In this document: positions 1 to 9,074 of the stretch, piece after piece
How positions within the stretch are numbered: position 1 is the first letter of the stretch
How the letters are laid out: each line of letters opens with the position of its first letter
Source of the DNA: Coxiellaceae bacterium UBA1530
GTDB lineage: Bacteria > Pseudomonadota > Gammaproteobacteria > Coxiellales > Coxiellaceae
Length of the DNA stretch: 34,988 nucleotides
Assembly (NCBI GenBank): GCA_002323325.1
Contig: DCQA01000019.1
Location: 29,002-63,989, forward strand
Direction: 5' to 3'
The notes under the pieces: model-generated
Databases searched by the model: none
What the model was told of the DNA's origin: nothing
Seen by the model: the letters and a program-made list of their open reading frames with translations, nothing else
Program-made: the position numbers and the translations under genes

Positions 1-1412
1 TTTCATCTCAAACAAAAGATAAGCTGGTCTCATCTGAGGTAAAACCCATTGTAGAACAATCTGTTACAGAGAAACTCCAGGAATTTTTATTAGAAAACCC
101 AAAACAAGCCAAAGAAATCGCCAACAAAATTATCGATGCAGCAAGAGCGCGTGAAGCGGCAAGGAAAGCCCGCGAGATGACGCGTCGTAAAAATGTCCTC
201 GATATTGCCGGGTTACCTGGAAAATTAGCTGACTGCCAAGAAAAAGACCCGGCTCTGTGCGAGCTTTATCTCGTTGAGGGAGACTCGGCGGGTGGATCCG
301 CAAAACAGGCGAGGAGTCGTAAAAATCAGGCCATACTGCCCCTAAAAGGAAAAATTCTAAATGTAGAAAAGGCACGATTCGATAAAATGTTAGCCTCTGC
401 AGAGGTTGGAACACTGATCACGGCTCTAGGCTGTGGTATTGGTAGAGAAGAATACAACCCTGACAAATTACGCTACCACCATATCATTATTATGACAGAT
501 GCAGACGTTGACGGCTCTCACATTCGAACGCTATTGCTCACATTCTTTTATCGTCAAATGCGTGAACTAGTCGAACGTGGCCACATCTATATTGCTCAAC
601 CGCCGCTTTATAAAGTCAAAAAGGGTAAACAAGAGCAATACATTAAAGATGACACTGAAATGGATGCCTACCTACTACACGCTGGTCTCGATGGAGCTAG
701 TCTTTATACACACCCCAATGCACCAGCAATTAATCCAGTCAAATTCGAAGAGATCACAAAAATATATCAAACAGCGATCAATACAATAGAAACTCTTAGC
801 AATCGTTACCCTAAAGCACTCTTATCGGCTTTGCTTAACATCGAACCACTCTCAACAGATCATCTAACTGATCTAAGTGCAATGCAGACATGGACTGAAA
901 CTCTCCAATCCACCTTAAAAAACGAGCAAGGAAAACATCAATTTGATATTCGACTCATCGAGAATGATAGTTATCATATCCCCATGATCACAGCAATCAC
1001 ACACGGCGTTACTAAAACCGTTAAGCTCAAAGCTGAGTTCTTCAGATCACATGACTACAGAAAAATCACTGCAGCGCATCAAATTATGCAGGGCCTTCTA
1101 GAGCCAGGTGCTTATTTACAAAAGGGTGAGCAACGCATAAGCATTGATAATTTTGAACAAGGCCTGGCTTGGCTTCTTCGTGAAGGTAAAAAAGGTCTGA
1201 CCGTATCCCGCTATAAAGGTCTGGGTGAAATGAATCCCGATCAACTCTGGGAAACTACAATGGATCCTGAAACACGGCGCCTATTACAAGTGAGTGTTGA
1301 AGACGCAGTCATCGCAGACGAGATGTTCACAACGCTCATGGGGGACCACGTCGAACCACGCCGCGCTTTCATTGAAGATAATGCACTGTCTGCTGGGAAT
1401 ATTGATATCTAA
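1..1412 (+). CDS. gyrB: DNA gyrase subunit B, C-terminal part (5' end outside window)
   Basis: GyrB carries the ATPase and TOPRIM parts of gyrase, which introduces negative supercoils. Only the last 470 or so codons are present; the frame is already open at base 3, so the gene begins upstream of the window. Visible marks are the TOPRIM motif LVEGDSAGGSAKQ, the metal-binding MTDADVDGSHIRTLLL, and the C-terminal KGLGEMNPDQLWETTMDPET. An extra stretch of about 160 residues between PPLYKVKKGK and the C-terminal block matches the insertion known in proteobacterial GyrB. In most relatives gyrB follows dnaA-dnaN-recF and points away from the origin. Here it points toward the origin-like region at 22.4-23.0 kb, so the local order is rearranged. 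It converges on gdhA. Confidence 0.97.
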   Translation, partial: SSQTKDKLVSSEVKPIVEQSVTEKLQEFLLENPKQAKEIANKIIDAARAREAARKAREMTRRKNVLDIAGLPGKLADCQEKDPALCELYLVEGDSAGGSAKQARSRKNQAILPLKGKILNVEKARFDKMLASAEVGTLITALGCGIGREEYNPDKLRYHHIIIMTDADVDGSHIRTLLLTFFYRQMRELVERGHIYIAQPPLYKVKKGKQEQYIKDDTEMDAYLLHAGLDGASLYTHPNAPAINPVKFEEITKIYQTAINTIETLSNRYPKALLSALLNIEPLSTDHLTDLSAMQTWTETLQSTLKNEQGKHQFDIRLIENDSYHIPMITAITHGVTKTVKLKAEFFRSHDYRKITAAHQIMQGLLEPGAYLQKGEQRISIDNFEQGLAWLLREGKKGLTVSRYKGLGEMNPDQLWETTMDPETRRLLQVSVEDAVIADEMFTTLMGDHVEPRRAFIEDNALSAGNIDI

Positions 1413-1556
1413 CCCTAGTTTGATTTAATAGGTTGAATAATTTGGAAGATAAAATTCCAGCAAAAAAATTGTCTCAACCAAAAAGCCGTATCAGCGCGAA
1501 GAGGAAATACATAAATAGCCTGTTAAACAAGCGGAGGAACCGCCCCTAAATAATGT
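1413..1556. other. Convergent gyrB/gdhA intergenic region with nested inverted repeats
   Basis: This holds no gene. Two nested inverted repeats follow the gyrB stop: an outer pair GGTTGA (1431-1436) / TCAACC (1474-1479) and an inner hairpin TGGAA (1443-1447) / TTCCA (1455-1459). They may act as transcript 3' ends, but neither has a classical T-run. Confidence 0.4.
1531..1543 (-). terminator. Possible weak terminator downstream of gdhA
   Basis: On the minus strand GCGG-TTCCT-CCGC forms a short GC-only stem followed by TTGTTT, just past the gdhA stop. The stem is only 4 bp, so this is tentative. Confidence 0.3.
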
Positions 1557-2918
1557 TCATATACCAAAAGCCATCAGCGCCTCTGCTACTTTTATAAAGC
1601 CGAAGATAGTCGCACCCTTAGCATAGTCTACCATGTTCACTGATTCCCCATGAACTAAGCAGTTCTCATGAATTTGCTTCATTATTTTTTGAAGTTTGAT
1701 ATCAACCTCTTCACGCGTCCAAGTCTGGCGCATACTATTTTGAGACATTTCCAATCCAGAAACAGCAACACCGCCCGCATTAGACGCTTTACCGGGCGCA
1801 TAGAGCACCCCCGATGCTTGAAAACATGCAATTGCATCCGGGGTTGTTGGCATATTGGCCCCCTCTGCAATCGCTAAGCAACCATTTTTTATCAACACTT
1901 GCGCTTGTTCTAGTGACACCTCGTTTTGAGTGGCGCAAGGAAGTGCTAGATCAGCAGGAACTATCCATGGTGATTGATGAGGGTGAAAATCTAGCTTATG
2001 GTCTTGGGCAAATGTCTCCAAGCGCCCGTAATCCTGAAACTTGTGAACTTTTATGGCTTCGATATGCTCAGAAGATAAGCCTTGCTGACAAAAAATGAAG
2101 CCACCTGAATCAGATAACGTTATAACTGACGCTCCAAGGTCGATAGCCTTCTCTGCAGCATATAAAGCAACATTTCCTGACCCTGAAATAGACAGCTTCT
2201 TATCCGCCAACCCTTGTCCATGCTGCTGTAACATTTGATCGGCAAAGTACACGGTGCCATATCCAGTAGCTTCTGTTCGAATCAGACTTCCGCCGTAGGA
2301 CAATCCCTTTCCTGTCAGAGTACCGGTAAAACGATTAGTTAATTCCATCAACCGACCATGCATGTAGCCAATCTCTCTGGCACCAACGCCAATATCACCA
2401 GCAGGAACGTCACGATTTTCTCCAATGTATTGGTGTAAGTGACGAATAAAGGCATGACAAAAACGCATAATTTCTCGATTTGATTTACCCTTTGGGTTAA
2501 AGTCAGATCCACCCTTTGCACTTCCTAGAGGTAACCCCGTTAAACTATTCTTAAACGTTTGTTCAAAAGCCAGGAACTTTAAAATACTTAAATCCACACT
2601 TGCATGAAAACGAATACCGCCTTTGTAGGGACCAATCGCATTAGTTTGTTGGACACGATACCCGCGATTAACGCGAATATTACCTTGATCATCTTCCCAG
2701 TTGACGCGAAACATGATCGTACGATCAGGCTCAGTCAAGCGCTCAAGGACCTGCTCCTCTCGATACTGTGGGTTAGCATTTATAAAAGGTATCAAAACAG
2801 AAGCTACCTCATAGACCGCTTGTTGAAATTCATGTTGATGTGGATTACGTCGTTTGAGACCAGTCATAAAGTCATCTAGCGTTAGAGAGTTTTTTTTACT
2901 ATTTTTAGAAGTATTCAT
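1557..2918 (-). CDS. gdhA: NADP-type glutamate dehydrogenase
   Basis: GdhA interconverts 2-oxoglutarate plus ammonia with glutamate and acts in the cytoplasm as a hexamer. The 453-residue product has the family's usual length. The substrate region PYKGGIRFH and the catalytic-lysine motif PLGSAKGGSDFNPKGKS (Lys about 135) are intact, and so is the Rossmann region around SGSGNVALYAAEKA. An ATG six bases upstream (2924) is in frame, but AGAGG sits only about one base before it and at good distance from the ATG at 2918, so I chose 2918. It starts 19 bases after the rsmD stop on the same strand, which suggests read-through from the M16/rsmD unit. NADP specificity is assigned by overall similarity to the short hexameric class, not proven here. 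Confidence 0.95.
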   Translation of the reverse strand: MNTSKNSKKNSLTLDDFMTGLKRRNPHQHEFQQAVYEVASVLIPFINANPQYREEQVLERLTEPDRTIMFRVNWEDDQGNIRVNRGYRVQQTNAIGPYKGGIRFHASVDLSILKFLAFEQTFKNSLTGLPLGSAKGGSDFNPKGKSNREIMRFCHAFIRHLHQYIGENRDVPAGDIGVGAREIGYMHGRLMELTNRFTGTLTGKGLSYGGSLIRTEATGYGTVYFADQMLQQHGQGLADKKLSISGSGNVALYAAEKAIDLGASVITLSDSGGFIFCQQGLSSEHIEAIKVHKFQDYGRLETFAQDHKLDFHPHQSPWIVPADLALPCATQNEVSLEQAQVLIKNGCLAIAEGANMPTTPDAIACFQASGVLYAPGKASNAGGVAVSGLEMSQNSMRQTWTREEVDIKLQKIMKQIHENCLVHGESVNMVDYAKGATIFGFIKVAEALMAFGI

Positions 2919-2937
2919 TGTCATGCCTCTGTTATTT

Positions 2938-3501
2938 TTATTGTCTCTGTAACAAACCGTACTGCATCGTTTTCGTAGTTTTATGTTTTTCTATACACCA
3001 TTCATCTAATAGTGGCTCTAGAGAAAAGTCTAACTCACACTCGAAATAAATCGTTGATTCCTCGCTTAAAACGCCACTTGCCACTAAAAGATCAATAGAA
3101 GGAATTAGCAAATTATTTCGGAAAGGTGGGTCTAAAAAAACAAGAGAAAATGGCTGCTCTGGTATCATCAATCGACTTTTCGGAAGGGATAATGCTTGGG
3201 CGGTATAATGATGACAATCTAGTTGTTGAGCATTTTTCTTAATTTCATCTAAAACTTTTATATTCGAATCAATGAATGTCACATGACTTGCTCCTCGAGA
3301 TAACGCCTCAAAACCACACGCACCACTTCCTGCAAAAGCATCTAGGCATGAAGTACCTACCACGTATGATGACAACCAGTTGAATAGAGTTTCACGAACT
3401 CGATCCGAAGTCGGGCGTGCACCTAGAGAAGGATTAAAAGTGATATGACGACGACGCCATTGACCACCGATGATTCGTAATGTTCCAGATTCACGTGGCA
3501 T
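2938..3501 (-). CDS. rsmD: 16S rRNA (guanine966-N2)-methyltransferase
   Basis: RsmD methylates G966 of 16S rRNA in the 30S subunit using SAM. The 187 residues match the family length. Motifs include the N-terminal GTLRIIGGQWRRR, the SAM-binding LDAFAGSGACGFEALSRGA, and the catalytic LDPPF. The start overlaps the end of the upstream M16 gene by 11 bases, consistent with translational coupling. In many gammaproteobacteria rsmD lies next to ftsY, and here the two M16 genes lie between them. Confidence 0.96.
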   Translation of the reverse strand: MPRESGTLRIIGGQWRRRHITFNPSLGARPTSDRVRETLFNWLSSYVVGTSCLDAFAGSGACGFEALSRGASHVTFIDSNIKVLDEIKKNAQQLDCHHYTAQALSLPKSRLMIPEQPFSLVFLDPPFRNNLLIPSIDLLVASGVLSEESTIYFECELDFSLEPLLDEWCIEKHKTTKTMQYGLLQRQ

Positions 3502-4834
3502 GATCTTTACCCGGACCTACTGTGACAATAATAGGAGTATGCTGCAAAAGAAGGTGCTGAAAAGCATGATGAATATCATCAGCGGTCACTGCGTTGACAT
3601 GATCTTTAAACGTTGACATATAATCCAGCGGTCGATGATAAAAAGCAATTCGAGTAATCACTTCGAGTAAGCCATCGTTCGTCGCTATGGCAATCGGAAA
3701 AGAACCTACTAGGTTTGCTTTTACCGTATTAAGCTCTTTTTTAGTGATAGGACGCACCTTCATCGACTGAATAATCGTGTTAACAGATTCAATTGCCTGT
3801 TGGGACTGATTAGCACGCGTTTGGAGTAACACAAACCAGGGGCCTGGTTGTTGTAGTGGATTCAATACACTGGATACACTGTAAGCAAGCCCATTATGAT
3901 TTCGGATCACGTCAAATAGTATTGAGCTCAATGGCATTCCACCCATCATATGATTACCCACCAGCAAGGGAAAATAGTCCGGACTTTCGCGAGTAATCCC
4001 CAAATAACCTAATATAACCGTCGTTTGTTTAGCCTTAGATGATAAATGCACTCTATTTTTTTTCTGCATCTCTGTGAATGTTAACTCGGGTGCAGCATGC
4101 CCCTGGGGTAGTCCATTGAGTAATTTTTCTGATACAGCTTTAGCTTGTGATAAAGATAAATCTCCAACCATCACAATACATGCATTTTTAGATACTACAT
4201 AACGATGATAAAAAGATTTAATGGCCTCTACAGTTATAGCATTCACACCTTCGGGCGTACCCAGCGGATTATGCCCATAAGGACCTGTGCCATAAAGCGC
4301 CTTCAAAAAAGCCTGTTGAACCAGCTTTGTTGGATTTTGTATTTCATACTTTAACGCTATCATTGCTTGTGATTTTTTTCTATTGACTGCTTCTTGATTA
4401 AAAGTAGATGTTGTAACAAGTTGATTTAATAAAGCTACCGATGAGCTTAAGGCTTCCGCTTGAGTTAAGCTTCTCAAATGCACTGCAAGCCAATCCTGTG
4501 TGGATTCTGCTTCATACACACTGCCATAATGACCAAACTGATTTGCGATCTGATCTACAGAAAGCTTTGTCGTACCTTGATTTAATAATGATGCTGTTAA
4601 CTGACTTAGCCCACTCTGAGTCTGAGGATCACGAGATGAGCCGGCATTAAACACTAGGTTAATATCTAACATGGGTAGGCGAGTACGCTGCGCAAAATAC
4701 ACCCGGACGCCCTGGGATGTTTTCCAAGTTTGAATATTAGGCATTGTATGTGACGATGCCAGAACATGGCTGTTGAACCACACACAACAACATAACAACA
4801 TGATACCGTGGCGTATTTGACGCATACTTTTCAT
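3491..4834 (-). CDS. Inactive M16-family peptidase subunit, exported
   Basis: This is a zinc-peptidase-like protein (M16, pitrilysin fold) of about 447 residues. The HxxEH zinc motif is missing: the equivalent stretch reads GLSQLTASLLNQ. It is therefore likely the non-catalytic half of a heterodimer with the upstream gene, as known for mitochondrial processing peptidase-type and bacterial two-gene M16 pairs. A signal peptide is visible at the N terminus (MKSMRQIRHG, then a Leu/Cys-rich core to about HVLASSH). The frame is open further upstream, but the ATG at 4834 overlaps the upstream stop as ATGA and follows TTTAGGAG with good spacing. Location is probably periplasmic. Its substrate cannot be read from sequence. 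Confidence 0.9.
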   Translation of the reverse strand: MKSMRQIRHGIMLLCCCVWFNSHVLASSHTMPNIQTWKTSQGVRVYFAQRTRLPMLDINLVFNAGSSRDPQTQSGLSQLTASLLNQGTTKLSVDQIANQFGHYGSVYEAESTQDWLAVHLRSLTQAEALSSSVALLNQLVTTSTFNQEAVNRKKSQAMIALKYEIQNPTKLVQQAFLKALYGTGPYGHNPLGTPEGVNAITVEAIKSFYHRYVVSKNACIVMVGDLSLSQAKAVSEKLLNGLPQGHAAPELTFTEMQKKNRVHLSSKAKQTTVILGYLGITRESPDYFPLLVGNHMMGGMPLSSILFDVIRNHNGLAYSVSSVLNPLQQPGPWFVLLQTRANQSQQAIESVNTIIQSMKVRPITKKELNTVKANLVGSFPIAIATNDGLLEVITRIAFYHRPLDYMSTFKDHVNAVTADDIHHAFQHLLLQHTPIIVTVGPGKDHAT

Positions 4835-6198
4835 GGTTGATCTCCTAAATGAAGAGGAGACTTCGTCGGTTTCATTGGGTGATCTGGTGTCAATGTTGCT
4901 ATCGTACATCGTGCTGATTGAAAATAATGTTGTGCCACGTATTGTATCTGAGAAGATGTTACAGCCTGTATACGTTTATCAAATGCCATTACCTCTTCCC
5001 ACGAGATACCTGACATTTCAGCTTCACCCAACATTTCAGCCTCATCCTCTAGTGAGTCTTTTGAAAAGGTATGTGCAGCGATAACCTGCTGTTTTATCCG
5101 AGCTAACTCAGTAGACGATACCAATTCAGACCCTAACGAAGCCATTTCACTCAATAAACCTTTTTGTACGGCATCAAGTGTTTGACCTTTTGCTGGCGTT
5201 GCCTCCGCAACCCACAGTGATGAATAACGATTTGATAAACCATACCAAGCAGAAGCATCAGACACTAATTGTTTTTGACGAATTAAATGTTGTGCAAAAC
5301 GCCCACTATTGTCCTCGGACACAAGCATTGCTGCCAAATATAATGCATAGGCTTGCCATCGATCCTCTTTGGGCAGCTGCGCTAAGGTTGGGACATTATA
5401 TCCCAAAACGATCCAAGGTAGCTGCGCAGAACGATTCACCGATACTTGTCGCAAGCCATAAGATGGAATTTCAGTTTTATGTTTCATTTTGGGTAATGTC
5501 TTTTTAGGGATGTTAGCAAAATAGTGATTAGCTAATCTGAACACCTCTGAAGGCTTAACATCACCAACGACTATCATCTCAGCATTATTAGGTGCATACC
5601 AATGACCATACCATTCCATTATATTCTGTAAAGTGTATTGTTTAATATCTGGCATCCAGCCAATGGTAGGTTGGTGATAAGGGCTATTAATAAAGGCAGC
5701 CGCGTTAAAGTGTAACCACGTTAATCCTTGAGGATCATCATCAACTCGCATATGACGTTCTTCCATTACCACTGCATGTTCTTTTTTGAAACTAGACTCA
5801 TCAGGCAGTAAGTACTGCATGCGATCTGCCTCCAATTTCATTGCCGTCGGTAAAGCGTCTGCAGAAAGGAGTTGGTAGTAGGCCGTAAAGTCATCAGATG
5901 TCATCGCATTCTGCTCGCCACCTAATTCAGCAATCCTCTGCTTAAATACACCATCTGGAAATTTCTTAGTTCCTCTGAACATCATATGTTCAAGCATGTG
6001 TGAAATACCGGTTAGTCCATTAGGCTCATCACTACTACCTACTCGATACCATATTGAAGTATAGACCACAGGAGATTGGTGATTTTCGACAACTAATATT
6101 TTAAAGTCGTTTTTTAATTGTAGCTCTTGGATAGGTGGCATAGCCGAGACTTGAGAAAGATAACCTGTCAGCAAAAAACACCCCAAAAAACGCAACAT
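4831..6198 (-). CDS. M16-family zinc peptidase, catalytic subunit, exported
   Basis: This is a metallopeptidase of about 455 residues with the inverted zinc motif HMLEH (His67, Glu70, His71) in GISHMLEHMMFRGTKKFPDG. The downstream acidic segment (VVMEERHMRVDD) would supply the third metal ligand. The N terminus (MLRFLGCFLLTGYLSQVSAMP) looks like a signal peptide, so the enzyme should act in the periplasm. The ATG at 6198 has AAGGAA about six bases upstream, so the 20 codons of open frame beyond it are probably not translated. It overlaps the inactive partner by four bases (ATGA), and the two presumably form a heterodimer. It is divergent from ftsY. Confidence 0.93.
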   Translation of the reverse strand: MLRFLGCFLLTGYLSQVSAMPPIQELQLKNDFKILVVENHQSPVVYTSIWYRVGSSDEPNGLTGISHMLEHMMFRGTKKFPDGVFKQRIAELGGEQNAMTSDDFTAYYQLLSADALPTAMKLEADRMQYLLPDESSFKKEHAVVMEERHMRVDDDPQGLTWLHFNAAAFINSPYHQPTIGWMPDIKQYTLQNIMEWYGHWYAPNNAEMIVVGDVKPSEVFRLANHYFANIPKKTLPKMKHKTEIPSYGLRQVSVNRSAQLPWIVLGYNVPTLAQLPKEDRWQAYALYLAAMLVSEDNSGRFAQHLIRQKQLVSDASAWYGLSNRYSSLWVAEATPAKGQTLDAVQKGLLSEMASLGSELVSSTELARIKQQVIAAHTFSKDSLEDEAEMLGEAEMSGISWEEVMAFDKRIQAVTSSQIQYVAQHYFQSARCTIATLTPDHPMKPTKSPLHLGDQP

Positions 6199-6306
6199 GA
6201 TTATTCCTTGTGACTGAAAGACGATAGGTGCTATATTCGCGACAAGCAGCAAACTCATTGTAATGTTTTTACGGTAAATTACTACCCGGCTAGATCAGGT
6301 TAAATT

Positions 6307-7281
6307 ATGTTCAAATTCAAGAAAAATTCCTCCTCATCTCCGAATAATCAAGACCAATCAACACAGCCTTGGTTTAAAAAACTGGGTGGTGGGCTGAGCA
6401 AAACTCGTAAGACGCTCAACACGCACCTGGGTAATTTTTTCTTAGGTAAAAAAGTGATCGATGAGAGTATTTTAGAAGAATTAGAGACCGCATTATTACT
6501 AACAGATGTAGGAATAGATACCACCGATTCGGTGATTGAAGAAATTAAAGACAAAATTTCTCGTAAAGATTTACAAGATACCGATGCCCTCTTTGAAACA
6601 CTCAAAAACTGTCTCAAAGCTAAATTATATCCGCTATCAGAACCTCTGCACCTTACTGAAACACCTTTTTCCGTACTGATGATTGGTATCAATGGTGCTG
6701 GTAAAACCACAAGCATTGCCAAATTAGCTCACCATTACCAACAGCAAGGTCATTCTGTCATGTTAGCTGCAGGGGATACATTCCGAGCAGCCGCTATTGA
6801 ACAGCTTCAGTCTTGGGGTGAAGCTAATCAAGCGCCTGTTATTGCTCAACATCAAGGTGCTGATAGTGCCTCTGTCATATTTGATGCAATGGCATCCGCT
6901 CAAGCAAAAAAAATTGATCTGTTGCTCGCCGATACAGCTGGGAGACTTCATACTCAAGACCATCTAATGCAAGAACTTGCTAAAGTCAAACGAGTCATGA
7001 ATAAGCAGAATCAACATGCACCTCATGAGACTCTACTGGTGATAGATGCAGGTATTGGACAAAATGCTTTGACACAATGTAAACAATTTCACGACGCCAT
7101 TGGTATTACAGGACTATGCATCACAAAATTAGATGGGACCGCTAAAGGAGGTATTATTTTTGCACTTGCGGAACAATGTAGAATACCTATTCGTTTCATT
7201 GGTGTTGGTGAAGGCATGGATGATCTACAACCTTTTGATCCTGATACATTTGTTGATGCCTTGTTTGCAAATCCAGAATAA
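6307..7281 (+). CDS. ftsY: Signal recognition particle receptor FtsY
   Basis: FtsY docks SRP-ribosome complexes at the inner membrane and delivers nascent membrane proteins to the Sec translocon and YidC. The 324 residues comprise a short polar N-terminal extension, an N-domain helix bundle, and a GTPase G domain. G-domain motifs are GINGAGKTT (127-135), DTAGR (209-213) and TKLD (273-276, followed by GTAKGG). The acidic A domain of E. coli FtsY is largely absent, as in many other bacteria. It is the first gene of the ftsY-ftsE-ftsX-rpoH cluster. Confidence 0.97.
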   Translation: MFKFKKNSSSSPNNQDQSTQPWFKKLGGGLSKTRKTLNTHLGNFFLGKKVIDESILEELETALLLTDVGIDTTDSVIEEIKDKISRKDLQDTDALFETLKNCLKAKLYPLSEPLHLTETPFSVLMIGINGAGKTTSIAKLAHHYQQQGHSVMLAAGDTFRAAAIEQLQSWGEANQAPVIAQHQGADSASVIFDAMASAQAKKIDLLLADTAGRLHTQDHLMQELAKVKRVMNKQNQHAPHETLLVIDAGIGQNALTQCKQFHDAIGITGLCITKLDGTAKGGIIFALAEQCRIPIRFIGVGEGMDDLQPFDPDTFVDALFANPE

Positions 7282-7343
7282 ACCTTCTATCCTGACAGCA
7301 TGATTTTTGTAGGCTATATCGACGAGAAAGGACGCTTCACCAC

Positions 7344-8018
7344 ATGCTTCGTCTTGTAAAAGTTAGTAAATCTTATCCACGACACCACGCATTAAGGAAT
7401 ATCAGCTTCGAACTAGAATCTGGTGAAATGGCGTTTTTAACTGGCCATTCTGGCGCAGGGAAATCCACCTTACTTAAACTACTACTTATGATGGAGCAAC
7501 CTAACGCAGGTCAAATTTTTATTAATAATCGTCTCTGCCACCGTCTCTCATGCAAGCATGTCTCACTACTCCGGCGTGATATTGGTATGATATTTCAAGA
7601 CCCTAAACTTATTCCACATCGCACGATTTTTGAAAATATAGCGCTCCCCTTATTCATATCTGGGTACCGAATGTCAGAGATCAAACGACGAGTTCGAGCG
7701 GTCTTAGAAAAAGTTAACCTTGAGAATAAAGAACATGTCTTCCCCAATGAACTATCGCTAGGTGAACAACAACGCATAGGTATTGCTCGCGCGGTGGTTC
7801 ATCGGCCATCCATTCTACTGGCCGACGAACCTACCGGTAATTTAGATCCTGAACTCTCTAGAGACATCATCTCATTATTCGCTGCATTTAATGCGATTGG
7901 CGTCACTGTATTGATTGCCACTCACGATCTTTCTCTAATTGCGACAATGAACCAACGCATTATTCAATTGCAGCAAGGTCAACTGATAACAAAGGAACAC
8001 CGCCATGAAATCTATTGA
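7344..8018 (+). CDS. ftsE: Cell division ABC transporter-like ATPase FtsE
   Basis: FtsE is the cytoplasmic ATPase that, with FtsX, regulates periplasmic peptidoglycan hydrolysis at the septum. The 224 residues match the family. Walker A is GHSGAGKST (34-42), Walker B is ILLADEP (157-163), and the Q-loop lies in MIFQDPKL. The ABC signature reads LSLGEQQR (137-144), with Leu in place of the usual second-position Gly (LSGGE). An AAGGA lies about 11 bases before the ATG. The gene overlaps ftsX by 14 bases, so the two are coupled. Confidence 0.97.
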   Translation: MLRLVKVSKSYPRHHALRNISFELESGEMAFLTGHSGAGKSTLLKLLLMMEQPNAGQIFINNRLCHRLSCKHVSLLRRDIGMIFQDPKLIPHRTIFENIALPLFISGYRMSEIKRRVRAVLEKVNLENKEHVFPNELSLGEQQRIGIARAVVHRPSILLADEPTGNLDPELSRDIISLFAAFNAIGVTVLIATHDLSLIATMNQRIIQLQQGQLITKEHRHEIY

Positions 8019-8958
8019 TAGCCAGGCAGGTCGATCCGTTCAACTCTCATCGTTCGCCCAATGGGCATCAGAACACTGCCGAGCTCTATTCTCTAGCATC
8101 GGAGCCATCACAAAACGTCCACTGTCTAACTTTATTGCCATCACGATCATTGCTATTGCCATTGCACTTCCAGCAGGAATGCACCTTTTCATCATGAACC
8201 TCAAGCTCATGACTCAACAATTTCAAACTAAACCGACGATCTCTCTTTACCTTGCTCCAAATACCAGCGAGCAAAAAAGCCGCCCGCTTATCAAACAAAT
8301 CCATCAATATCAACAAGTGGAAGGAACGTCATTCATATCATCACAAGTCGGCTTAGATACTTTTGCCAAACAAACAGACCTTGCCCAAGTATTGCCTCAG
8401 CTTTCTCAAAACCCGTTACCAGCCATCATTGAAGTGACTCCGAAACGCTCACAACAAAACCCTCAAGCATTAAAAACCTTACAAACACAACTCAGAAACT
8501 TACCAGGCGTCACCTTTGCGCAAATGGATACACAATGGGTGTTTAGACTCTATCAACTTCTCCAAATTGGCAATCGGGTCACTCTAGTCCTAACATTGTT
8601 GTTCTATATGACTGTATTACTGGTTGTTGGGAATACGATTCGTGTTGCAGCACAATCTTATCGAGAAGAAAGTCAAATCCAACGACTATTCGGAGCCTCA
8701 TCGTCGATGGTAAGACGCCCGTTACTTTATCGCGGTACAGAACTAGGGCTTTGCGGAGGCTTGATATCCTGGATAATAATCGAACTATCAATGCTTTACA
8801 TAAAAGGTCCTGCGCTTGCTTTCGCCCATAGCTACCAAGCAGGGCGATTTATTACCCACGTTCCCTTTACAATTGGACTCACAATGATTATATCCAGCAC
8901 CATTCTTGGGTGGTTAGGGGCATGGATCGCCGCAAGGCAGCATCTAAAAACTCTTTAA
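8005..8958 (+). CDS. ftsX: Cell division protein FtsX
   Basis: FtsX is the membrane partner of FtsE. The 317-residue protein shows the expected layout: a cytoplasmic N terminus; a first membrane helix around FIAITIIAIAIALPAG; a periplasmic domain of about 120 residues that would contact an amidase activator; then three C-terminal helices (VTLVLTLLFYMTVLLVVG, then around LGLCGGLISWIIIEL, then FTIGLTMIISSTILGWLG). It overlaps ftsE and precedes rpoH by 116 bases. Confidence 0.94.
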   Translation: MKSIDSQAGRSVQLSSFAQWASEHCRALFSSIGAITKRPLSNFIAITIIAIAIALPAGMHLFIMNLKLMTQQFQTKPTISLYLAPNTSEQKSRPLIKQIHQYQQVEGTSFISSQVGLDTFAKQTDLAQVLPQLSQNPLPAIIEVTPKRSQQNPQALKTLQTQLRNLPGVTFAQMDTQWVFRLYQLLQIGNRVTLVLTLLFYMTVLLVVGNTIRVAAQSYREESQIQRLFGASSSMVRRPLLYRGTELGLCGGLISWIIIELSMLYIKGPALAFAHSYQAGRFITHVPFTIGLTMIISSTILGWLGAWIAARQHLKTL

Positions 8959-9031
8959 AAACATACTGTTATTTTAAAACCCTACCAACGAGCCCAAACA
9001 GACCAAAATGTTAGCGGTTAGCAAAAAGAAG

Positions 9032-9040
9032 TGGTATAAT
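9032..9040 (+). promoter_or_regulatory. Extended -10 promoter for rpoH
   Basis: TGGTATAAT is a perfect extended -10 element (TGnTATAAT), 34 bases before the rpoH ATG. The -35 region around 9011-9017 (TTAGCGG) is poor, as is typical for extended -10 promoters. It lies in the ftsX-rpoH gap, so rpoH can be transcribed independently of ftsYEX. Confidence 0.65.
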
Positions 9041-9074
9041 TTGTCCGCAATTTAACCCAAACGAACTTGACCTT

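Noticed and set aside
130..414. Minus-strand open frame inside gyrB
   Set aside because: It is a shadow of the TOPRIM-coding region; no ribosome binding site or motif.
1814..2098. Plus-strand open frame inside gdhA
   Set aside because: It is antisense to clear glutamate dehydrogenase sequence, so it is a shadow frame.
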